NCBI GenBank assembly: GCA_021825955.1
Contig: JAKAEH010000063.1
Span: 1 to 6,095, forward strand
Reading direction: 5' to 3'
DNA from: a bacterium
Lineage (GTDB): Bacteria > Patescibacteria > Microgenomatia > Levybacterales > UBA12049
DNA: 6,095 bases
The first letter of the stretch is position 1. Each line of letters begins with the position of its first letter. The notes beneath the pieces are model-generated. The model did no database searches. It was not told where the DNA came from and saw only the letters and a program-made list of their open reading frames with translations. Below, one piece after another: positions 1 through 6,095 of this stretch. The position numbers were made by a program, and so were the translations under genes.

Positions 1-741
1 GGAGACGGTAACCCTAAATTTTCATCCCAAGATGTCGGGCAGATGTATATTTGGGATATAATATTTTTTGTAGGCGGAATTCTTCTTATATTTAAAAAAC
101 GAGAGGAGAACTGGTGGATAGTTCCTTTATGGCTTATTATCGGAATAATTCCCGCGGCCACAGCCAGAGAAACTCCTCATGCGTTAAGGATAGAGACAAC
201 GCTTCCCACATTTCAAATATTAGTTTCTTACGGATTTGTAAATTTAATACTAAATAGCAAATATTACCTGGGGAAGTCTAAATATGCAATTTTTTCTATC
301 ATATTTTTGTTATTATTTTTAAATTTCTTTTATTTTTATCATAATTATTTTGCTCATTATTCTTCCCAGTATTCCGGTGAGTGGCAGTATGGATACAAAG
401 ACTCTATTAACTATGTAAAATCGGTTGAAAAAAATTACGACTACGTTCAGGTAGCAGATGCTCTAGGCAGACCTTATATATATTACTTATTCTATCTAAA
501 GACTAATCCCGAATTTTTTAGAGAAACGGCAAGGATACAAAAAGATGCTTTTGGGTTTGTGTATGTTGCAAGTTTTGGCAAGTACATTTTTCCTAAAGAT
601 TATAGCTATTCTCTAAGCAAAAACTATAAAGTTTTATATATAAATACGCCTTATAATTTGCCCAAAAATATTAAAATATTAAAGACGTTTTATTTGTTAA
701 ACAATGAACCCGTTTTAGTTGCGTATACATATGGTAAATAA
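1..741 (+). CDS. GT-C glycosyltransferase (GT39/PMT_2-like), C-terminal part; cut by window start
   Basis: The reading frame is open from base 1, so this is the last 246 residues of a longer gene. The Met codon at 43 is internal: the 14 codons before it (beginning Gly-Asp) align with the G-D motif at residues 306-307 of the next gene. About four hydrophobic segments (visible residues ~17-31, 38-53, 68-84, 95-113) precede a soluble tail of about 130 residues. Motifs shared with the next protein are PHAxR and LPTxQIL (visible ~59-74), WQYGYK (~128-133) and an aromatic stretch, PYIYYLFYL (~158-166). The catalytic N-terminal half is outside the window, so activity cannot be judged. By family, it would be an integral membrane enzyme moving sugar from a lipid-phosphate donor on the outer membrane face. 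The stop is TAA, and the end overlaps the next gene by 11 bases. The superfamily call is firm through similarity to the neighbour; the substrate is unknown. Confidence 0.85.
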   Translation, partial: GDGNPKFSSQDVGQMYIWDIIFFVGGILLIFKKREENWWIVPLWLIIGIIPAATARETPHALRIETTLPTFQILVSYGFVNLILNSKYYLGKSKYAIFSIIFLLLFLNFFYFYHNYFAHYSSQYSGEWQYGYKDSINYVKSVEKNYDYVQVADALGRPYIYYLFYLKTNPEFFRETARIQKDAFGFVYVASFGKYIFPKDYSYSLSKNYKVLYINTPYNLPKNIKILKTFYLLNNEPVLVAYTYGK

Positions 742-2398
742 AAAACTTGTTTTTATAATATTGCTTGGAATAGTTATTCTTGCGGCTATTCTTAGGCTTT
801 GGGGATTGGGAAGCGTTCCGCCGTCACCCGATTGGGACGAAGTTGCTTTAGGATACGATGCCTATTCAATTATCCACACGGGTAAAGATGAATTTGGAAA
901 ATTTTTACCCGTTGTTTTGAGATCTTTTGATGATTACAAACCAGCTCTTTATGCTTATCTTACCATTCCTTCGGTTTTGCTTTTCGGGTTAAGTACGTTT
1001 GCCGTTCGGTTTCCTTCGGCAATTTTTGGAATCATATCGGTTATTTCAGTATTTTTTCTTGTCAGAGAATTGTTTAATGACCACAAATATAAAGATTATT
1101 TATCTTTAACAGCAAGTTTATTCTTTGCCATTTCTCCGTGGTCTATCCAATTTTCAAGAGTGGGATTTGAGGCAAATGTGGGAAGCGCGATAAACATTCT
1201 GATGGTGTTGTTTTTTTTAAAAGGGTTAAAAAACCATATATTTCTTTTGCTTTCGGCTTTTTTTGCAGGTTTGGGTATTTACGTTTACCAAAGCGAAAAA
1301 GTCTTTATTCCACTTTTAGTAATTGTTTTAGTTTTTATTTTCAGAAAAAGTATATTTTTAATTCCTAAAAAATATATTATTTTCTCTGTGGTACTAGGAT
1401 TGATTGTTGTTTTACCGATGATAATATTTATCACTACTAATAGAGCAGCACTTTTAAGAGTGACAGGTACGAGTATTTTTTCATATAAAACAGAACTTCT
1501 TAAAAGTAACATTCAAAAGCTCGAAGAGGATAACAGGGAAAACAACAAAATTGGACTCATTTTAGACAACAGAAGGCTGGTTTATGTAAGAACAATTGTT
1601 TCCGGATATATATCCCATTTCGATTTTAATTGGCTATTTATCTCGGGAGATATCTCAAGGCATCACGCGCCAGGAATGGGGCTATTGTATCTTTTTGAAT
1701 TTCCTTTTGTCTTAATCGGAATTTATAAATTATTGTTTGGAGACTTTAATCGAAAAACTAAACTAGTTATATTCTCTTGGTTTCTTCTTGCTCCTTTACC
1801 TGCATCAATTACGACCGGAGTTCCTCATGCCGTAAGAACGATTAATTTCTTACCAACTTGGCAAATTCTCTCCACAGTAGGATTAATATTTGCGTTAGCG
1901 GCGATTTCCAGTTTTAGATTGTCAATTTTTAAATTTAAAATTTGGAAACTACTGGCTATTTTATATTTCTCATTTGTCCTATTTAATTTTATTTATTATC
2001 TTAATCAGTATTTTGTTCAACAAAATTATTATTTCTCTCAAGATTGGCAGTATGGGTATAAACAGGCAGTTGAAGAGGTAAAATCATTGCAGAATAACTA
2101 CAGCGAGATAATCGTATCCGATAAGCAACCGATGGATAAATCCTATATGTTTTTCTTATTTTATTTGCAATATTCCCCTTTTGATTATCAAAAAATAGGA
2201 AAGAATAGTTCTGGAGGATACGCTGTTCATCATGCTTTTGAGAAATATACCTTTAGACCGATTGATTGGGAAAAAGATTCAAAAAAGAAAAATGTTTTAC
2301 TTATCGGTAATCCTGGAGAGATACCGGATAAAGTAGGAACGATAAAAACCATAAATAATTTGGATGGTTCTCCTGCTATCAAAATTGTGGGAACATAG
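731..2398 (+). CDS. GT39/PMT_2-like membrane glycosyltransferase
   Basis: Complete protein of 555 residues with about 11-12 predicted membrane helices and a soluble C-terminal tail from ~430. TM1 (~5-25) is followed by a loop with a D36-E37 pair, placed like the DE motif of PMT/ArnT-type GT-C enzymes, then DDYKP (67-71) and a re-entrant FAVRFPSAIFG segment (~90-100). SPW (135-137) with FSRxxFEAN (141-149), a polar loop (~250-300), GDxxRHH (306-312), PHAVR (365-369) and WQYGYK (439-444) follow; I recall this order from GT39-like proteins of uncultured bacteria. The inferred role is sugar transfer from a polyprenyl-phosphate donor to a surface glycan or protein outside the membrane. An upstream in-frame TTG at 719 would add four residues. 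I chose ATG 731 because it gives a basic MVNKK start directly before TM1. It overlaps the previous gene by 11 bases without a clear Shine-Dalgarno, suggesting coupled reinitiation. The stop is TAG. Donor and acceptor are not readable. Confidence 0.9.
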   Translation: MVNKKLVFIILLGIVILAAILRLWGLGSVPPSPDWDEVALGYDAYSIIHTGKDEFGKFLPVVLRSFDDYKPALYAYLTIPSVLLFGLSTFAVRFPSAIFGIISVISVFFLVRELFNDHKYKDYLSLTASLFFAISPWSIQFSRVGFEANVGSAINILMVLFFLKGLKNHIFLLLSAFFAGLGIYVYQSEKVFIPLLVIVLVFIFRKSIFLIPKKYIIFSVVLGLIVVLPMIIFITTNRAALLRVTGTSIFSYKTELLKSNIQKLEEDNRENNKIGLILDNRRLVYVRTIVSGYISHFDFNWLFISGDISRHHAPGMGLLYLFEFPFVLIGIYKLLFGDFNRKTKLVIFSWFLLAPLPASITTGVPHAVRTINFLPTWQILSTVGLIFALAAISSFRLSIFKFKIWKLLAILYFSFVLFNFIYYLNQYFVQQNYYFSQDWQYGYKQAVEEVKSLQNNYSEIIVSDKQPMDKSYMFFLFYLQYSPFDYQKIGKNSSGGYAVHHAFEKYTFRPIDWEKDSKKKNVLLIGNPGEIPDKVGTIKTINNLDGSPAIKIVGT

Positions 2399-2402
2399 AT
2401 TT

Positions 2403-3908
2403 ATGAAAATTCCGTTTTCTTCGCTTTTTAAAAAAGAGTATATAATTTTGTATTTAATAATTTTTATAGGAGCCTTTTTAAGGCTTCAGGGGACATTTAC
2501 TAATTCTTTTGCGTTTACATACGATGTTGGCAGAGACATGCTTGAGTTATCAAACATTGTCTATCTTCATAAAATTCCTCTTATAGGGGCAACAACCGGA
2601 CTTCCCGGCGTTTTTTATGGCCCCTGGTGGTATTACATGCTTTCCCCATTTTTTATTTTGTTTTCGGGGGATCCTCAGGGAATAGCTTTTGTTATGGGTT
2701 TAATAGGAATACTAACTATAGTTTTAGGTTATTTGTTAGGTAAAAAAATAGCCGGAAATTTTTTAGGATTAACCTTTGCCTTGTTGATTGGTGTATCTGG
2801 CAACTTAATATCATTATCCTCACAAATATGGAATCCTAACATTGCACCTGCTTTTGTTATTTTGGTATTTCTTGTTTTATATAATATTTATACTGAAGAT
2901 GTAAAATATAAATTCAAATACTATTTTTTATTAGGCATCCTACTTTTCTTAAATATTGATTTAGAAATAGTTTTTGGACTCTTATTTTTACTAGGAACAA
3001 TTTTGTCTATTTTAATAATTGTTAACAAAAGATTAAGCCTCAAATATATTGCTTCTTTTGCCTTAGGTGGGTTAATAATACTTTCTCCAAGAATATTTTT
3101 TGAATTTCGACACCAGTTTTTAATGACGAAATCACTTATAAAATATGCTTCTTCGTCAACTTCTTCTCACGCATCTAATTTTTTGAATACGATAATTGAA
3201 AAAGCGTTAATACTTTTTGATCAATTCAATTCAACACTTGCTCTTAACAATAAATTTTTAGGAGTAGTAATGTTAATAGTAATTGTCATTTTACTGGCAC
3301 TTTTTTATAAAACTACTAAAAATAGTGTTAAAAATATTTTGAAAACCTCGATAGTCATATTTTTAGTTTTCTTAACAGGAACGGTGTTTTTTAGCCACGA
3401 CATTTGGCCTCATTACTTAGTAGGTGTCCCAATTTTATACATTATTATTTTTGGAATTTGTTTGTATTTACTTAGTGAGAAGTTGCTGGGTAAAAAAATA
3501 GCGCTACTTGTTTTAATGATCGTTGGAGTTATAAATTTTAATCCTGTTTCTGTTTTACAGAATATGACAAAGCCAATTTGGGAAGGAGACGCCTCCGTCT
3601 ACAGAAACCAACTTGAAGTCGTTGATTATATTTATAAAAATGCAAATGGAAGAAGTTTTAAGTATGTTGTTTATACACCTCCAATTTATGATTATACGTA
3701 CCAATATCTTTTCAAGTGGTACGGGTTTAAAAAATACCATTATCTTCCCTCAAATCAGGCAAATTTGGCTTATTTTATTTTAGAACCTGACATGCAATAT
3801 TCTTTTCGTCTTTCAAATTGGTTAAAAAACCGTGAAAAAGACGGAACGATATTAAATTCTCAAACGGTAAAAGGGGGAATTATTGTTCAGACAAGAAAAA
3901 CGCAGTAG
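2403..3908 (+). CDS. GT-C family membrane glycosyltransferase with YDxxRD motif
   Basis: Complete protein of 501 residues with about 11-12 hydrophobic helices. After TM1 (~12-29) the first loop has Y40-D41-x-x-R44-D45 in place of the DE pair of the preceding gene. GVFYGPWWYYML (69-80) follows, typical of GT39-like proteins in which a GPxxYY stretch leads into the next helix. Further marks are QIWNPN (141-146), PRIFFEFRHQF (229-239), a Ser-rich loop (250-255), and HDxWPHY (332-338). The soluble tail (~385-501) contains YTPP (424-427) and an aromatic run YDYTYQYLFKWYG (429-441), which I recall as conserved in homologues from Patescibacteria-type genomes. An ATG at 2364 would add 13 residues inside the previous gene. 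ATG 2403 is preferred because it lies 4 bases after that gene's stop and gives a basic N-terminus before TM1. GTGGGA at 2387-2392 is at best a weak ribosome site. The stop is TAG. The GT-C fold is well supported; the reaction is inferred from the family. Confidence 0.85.
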   Translation: MKIPFSSLFKKEYIILYLIIFIGAFLRLQGTFTNSFAFTYDVGRDMLELSNIVYLHKIPLIGATTGLPGVFYGPWWYYMLSPFFILFSGDPQGIAFVMGLIGILTIVLGYLLGKKIAGNFLGLTFALLIGVSGNLISLSSQIWNPNIAPAFVILVFLVLYNIYTEDVKYKFKYYFLLGILLFLNIDLEIVFGLLFLLGTILSILIIVNKRLSLKYIASFALGGLIILSPRIFFEFRHQFLMTKSLIKYASSSTSSHASNFLNTIIEKALILFDQFNSTLALNNKFLGVVMLIVIVILLALFYKTTKNSVKNILKTSIVIFLVFLTGTVFFSHDIWPHYLVGVPILYIIIFGICLYLLSEKLLGKKIALLVLMIVGVINFNPVSVLQNMTKPIWEGDASVYRNQLEVVDYIYKNANGRSFKYVVYTPPIYDYTYQYLFKWYGFKKYHYLPSNQANLAYFILEPDMQYSFRLSNWLKNREKDGTILNSQTVKGGIIVQTRKTQ

Positions 3909-3911
3909 TTT

Positions 3912-5213
3912 ATGGAAAAAATAAAAAAATATTGGAAATTTATATCTAAAAATAGATATTTAATTATTGTTTTTATTATTTTTTTGTTTGAAGTATTTCT
4001 CCGTTTTTATCAAATGGATTTGAAAAATCCCTTTGGATACGACCAAGTTGACAATGCATGGGCAGCAAAAAATATAATAATAAACCATGCATATCCCTTA
4101 GTTGGGATGGTAGCAAAAGCAAATAGTGGAATTTATATTGGCCCCTTATATTATTATTTCGTTTCAATATTTTATTGGATTTTTAATTTAAATCCGATTG
4201 CATCATGGTATATTGCGGGATTTACAAGTTTGCTTTCTTTCCTAGTAATTTTTTATCTTACAAAGAAATTATTTTCAGTTGAAACTGCAATTTTTGCAAT
4301 TATATTAAACACATTTAATTTTTCTGCCATTTTTTACTTTGATAGGGTTCAGTGGCCGGTTCAACTCTTGCCCTTAATATCGCTTATTATTTTTTATTTA
4401 TTATACAAAGTTATTACTGGAGATATAAAAAAAATATTTTTCTTAGCAATTGCGGTTGGAATTGCATTTAATATCCATTTCACAGCAATATTTTTTCCTA
4501 TAATAATCTTATTATCCCTGCCGCTTTTTCCAAGAAACAAACAAACATTAAAATATATGCTACTTTCCCTTGTGCTTTTTATAATTTTTATTATTCCTAA
4601 TATAGCTTATTTACTTATCAATAAGGCAGCTAGCGCAAACGCAATTTATATATCAACTTTTTATCACGGTTTTCATTTAACAAGAATGTTTCAAATTACC
4701 AAAGATGCAATAATCCAGTTTGACCCATACCTTGTGTTAGACAAAATTAAGCAGTTAAAAATATTGATATTGCCGTTTTTCTTTTTCGTATATCTTTTTA
4801 AATCGTTCACGGCAGAGAAAAAAAGGTTTTCTTATTTAGTTTTATTGTATTTTATAGTGCCCTGGATTATTTTTACGACGTATAGCGGGGAAATTAGCGA
4901 CTATTACTTTGGAATTAATCGGTATATTGCCTTATTAATACTCTCTTTTCTTATTTATAGAGTTTGGAAGATAAAGTTTGTTTTTGTTAAAATTCTAGTA
5001 CTGGCATTAATCTGTTTATATGGTTTTGTCAATCTTAGTAATTTTTTACCCTACAAAGACGAGGGGAATTTAATAAACAAAGAACAGATTGTCAAAAAGG
5101 CGTTAAATGAGAAACGAGAAATTGGATATGCTCAAGGAGTTCCGGAGTCATATGTATATTACTATTATTATCTGAAGCTAAAAGGCGTCGATCCTTATGC
5201 TAATAAAAAATAA
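3912..5213 (+). CDS. GT-C family membrane glycosyltransferase with YDxxD motif
   Basis: Complete protein of 433 residues, shorter than its neighbours mainly because of a brief tail. A basic N-terminus (MEKIKKYWK) precedes TM1 (~16-32). The first loop carries Y43-D44-x-x-D47, and IGPLYYYF (76-83) matches the GPWWYY site of the preceding protein, so the two are probably distant paralogues. DRVQWP (144-149) corresponds in position to its QIWNPN. FNIHFTA (186-192) and YSGEISDYYF (324-333) sit where GT39-like proteins of this group carry polar motifs between helices. About 11-12 helices end near 372. The last 60 residues are soluble and include PESYVYYYYYL (411-421), an aromatic stretch like those in the three preceding tails. 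Translation starts 3 bases after the previous stop with no visible Shine-Dalgarno, so coupling is likely. The stop is TAA, and the end overlaps the next gene by 17 bases. The substrate is unknown; an outer-face sugar transferase is the best inference. Confidence 0.83.
   Translation: MEKIKKYWKFISKNRYLIIVFIIFLFEVFLRFYQMDLKNPFGYDQVDNAWAAKNIIINHAYPLVGMVAKANSGIYIGPLYYYFVSIFYWIFNLNPIASWYIAGFTSLLSFLVIFYLTKKLFSVETAIFAIILNTFNFSAIFYFDRVQWPVQLLPLISLIIFYLLYKVITGDIKKIFFLAIAVGIAFNIHFTAIFFPIIILLSLPLFPRNKQTLKYMLLSLVLFIIFIIPNIAYLLINKAASANAIYISTFYHGFHLTRMFQITKDAIIQFDPYLVLDKIKQLKILILPFFFFVYLFKSFTAEKKRFSYLVLLYFIVPWIIFTTYSGEISDYYFGINRYIALLILSFLIYRVWKIKFVFVKILVLALICLYGFVNLSNFLPYKDEGNLINKEQIVKKALNEKREIGYAQGVPESYVYYYYYLKLKGVDPYANKK
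5180..5185 (+). promoter_or_regulatory. Possible weak Shine-Dalgarno (AAAAGG) for the gene at 5197
   Basis: AAAAGG lies inside the end of the preceding gene, 11 bases before ATG 5197. It is the only stretch near this start with partial complementarity to the 16S rRNA tail. The match is weak and the spacing is at the long end, so it may be chance in an A-rich sequence. Translational coupling through the 17-base overlap would make it dispensable. Confidence 0.3.
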
Positions 5214-6095
5214 GATTTTAATTATTGTTTTGATAGTTTTGTCGGTTATTCCGATTTTGTCTTTGCTTCATCCCGGTTTTCCCGTTACTCATGATGGTCA
5301 GGATCACGTTGCTAGAATTGCCAATTTTTATCAAAATCTTGTCCAGGGAAATTTAATTCCAAGATGGGCTCCTAATCTTAATTGGGGATACGGGCATCCA
5401 ATCTTAGAATTTTTATATCCCTTGCCTTCCTATATCGCGTCTGGTTTTCATTTATTGGGTTTTTCGTTAATGGATTCCACAAAAATCGTGTTTATTCTCG
5501 GAATGGTTCTTTCGACACTTTTTATGTACTTGTGGCTTTCTCAATTCTTTTCAAAGTACGCAGCACTTTTTGGTGCTGTTTTATATACCTACGCCCCGTA
5601 TAGATTTATAGAGACTTATGTAAGAGGGGATATAGGAGAAAATTTAGGGTTTGCCTTTATTCCTCTTGTACTTTTCTTTATCTATAAACTTTATAAACAA
5701 AGAAATTATAAATATGTCTTTGGAGGTTCATTTTCTTTGGCATTTTTAATTCTGGCTCATAATGCAATGGCATTAATGTTTGTATCGTTTATCTTTTTAT
5801 ACTGTGCATATTTAGTTTATCTTTCTAAACATAAAAGGTCTTTGATCATTAACCTGTCTTTATTAATTATTTTTGGCTTTGCTTTATCCGCTTTTTTCTG
5901 GCTGCCTGCTCTTTTAGAGGGTAAATATACATTAAGAAATATAGTTACAAAAGGGGGTTATTTAACAAAATTTGTTTCTTTCCCATCCTTAATTTACGGT
6001 CCATGGAATTTTGGCCAAGCAGGACAATTCAGCGTGCAATTCGGCATATTATCATGGGTATCTTTAATACTGTCTCCATTTACAATTTTTCATTT
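5197..6095 (+). CDS. PTPS_related/YfhO-like GT-C-type membrane protein, N-terminal part; cut by window end
   Basis: The frame from ATG 5197 stays open to the window end, giving 299 codons with no stop, so the gene continues to the right. The start is well defined: an in-frame TAA lies at 5179-5181, and ATG 5197 gives a basic MLIKNK followed by TM1 (~7-25). Motifs in order are THDGQDH (31-37), PRW (55-57), NWGYGHP (62-68), FLYPLP (72-77), APYR (133-136), YVRGDIGE (141-148), AHN (187-189) and FFWLPALLEG (233-242). This series matches my recollection of the family annotated '6-pyruvoyl-tetrahydropterin synthase-related', a large polytopic protein class thought to share the GT-C fold. No pterin synthase motif is seen, so that label should not be read as enzymology. 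D33 and D36 after TM1 occupy the place of the acidic motif in the upstream GT-C proteins. It overlaps the preceding gene by 17 bases in another frame and is presumably part of the same transcript. Function is unproven; glycan or lipid-linked sugar handling is inferred. Confidence 0.85.
   Translation, partial: MLIKNKILIIVLIVLSVIPILSLLHPGFPVTHDGQDHVARIANFYQNLVQGNLIPRWAPNLNWGYGHPILEFLYPLPSYIASGFHLLGFSLMDSTKIVFILGMVLSTLFMYLWLSQFFSKYAALFGAVLYTYAPYRFIETYVRGDIGENLGFAFIPLVLFFIYKLYKQRNYKYVFGGSFSLAFLILAHNAMALMFVSFIFLYCAYLVYLSKHKRSLIINLSLLIIFGFALSAFFWLPALLEGKYTLRNIVTKGGYLTKFVSFPSLIYGPWNFGQAGQFSVQFGILSWVSLILSPFTIFH

Noticed and set aside
43..741. Start of the first gene at ATG 43
   Set aside because: The frame is open to base 1 and the preceding 14 codons align with the Gly-Asp motif region of the next gene, so this Met is internal to a truncated gene.
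1211..1218. T8 run, and a similar A8 run at 4427-4434, as possible slippage or frameshift sites
   Set aside because: Both lie inside intact reading frames, code for ordinary residues (Phe/Leu, Lys) and are expected in such AT-rich DNA. No alternative frame of note follows.
1285..1512. 75-codon minus-strand reading frame
   Set aside because: It lies antisense inside a clearly coding GT-C gene, with no family resemblance or start signals.
2364..2402. Earlier ATG for the third gene, inside the end of the second
   Set aside because: It would add 13 residues that do not resemble a membrane N-terminus. ATG 2403 sits just after the previous stop and gives a basic N-terminus leading into TM1.
3150..3167. 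Ser-rich loop (residues 250-255) of the third protein as a glycosylation target
   Set aside because: It is a short polar loop between helices. Nothing beyond composition supports modification.
3555..4167. Two short minus-strand reading frames (3555-3740 and 3976-4167)
   Set aside because: Both are antisense to well-supported coding sequence and show no recognisable protein features.
5382..5603. 73-codon plus-strand reading frame
   Set aside because: It is a shadow in another frame of the gene beginning at 5197, whose frame carries conserved family motifs across the same stretch.
1..6095. Alternative genetic code (TGA recoded to Gly, as in some Patescibacteria)
   Set aside because: All five frames lack in-frame TGA, glycines are coded by GGN, and the four visible stops are TAA or TAG. 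The standard bacterial code explains the window.

Overview
This is an AT-rich window (about one third G+C by eye) that is coding essentially end to end on the + strand. It holds five consecutive genes. The first is cut by the left edge and the last by the right edge. All five look like polytopic membrane proteins of the GT-C glycosyltransferase superfold: many hydrophobic helices, an acidic motif in the first loop after TM1, and, in the four whose C-terminus is visible, a short soluble tail. There are no RNA genes, mobile elements, CRISPR arrays, visible terminators or non-coding stretches. The largest gap between genes is 4 bases.

Layout: (1) bases 1-741, the C-terminal part of a GT39/PMT_2-like protein; (2) 731-2398, a complete 555-residue PMT_2-like protein, a divergent relative of (1); (3) 2403-3908, a complete 501-residue GT-C protein of another subfamily, with YDxxRD and GPWWYY motifs; (4) 3912-5213, a complete 433-residue GT-C protein related to (3), with YDxxD and GPLYYY motifs; (5) 5197 to the window end, 299 codons of a protein resembling the '6-pyruvoyl-tetrahydropterin synthase-related' membrane family (PTPS_related/YfhO-like). 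That name is historical, and nothing visible suggests pterin chemistry. Gene 5 has no stop inside the window and is easy to miss, as is the fact that gene 1 stays open to base 1.

The junctions are an 11-base overlap, 4- and 3-base gaps, and a 17-base overlap, all on one strand. This implies one polycistronic transcript with translational coupling. The likely shared job is building or attaching a surface glycan (polysaccharide or glycoprotein) on the outer face of the cytoplasmic membrane, with lipid-phosphate-linked sugars as donors. This is inferred from the family; no substrate can be read from the sequence.

Organism: the low G+C, the very tight packing, the standard code (stops TAA, TAG, TAG, TAA; no in-frame TGA) and the resemblance of several motifs to families I recall as abundant in Candidate Phyla Radiation genomes (Patescibacteria, especially Microgenomates-type) point to such a bacterium. 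This is a moderate-confidence guess without any phylogenetic marker.
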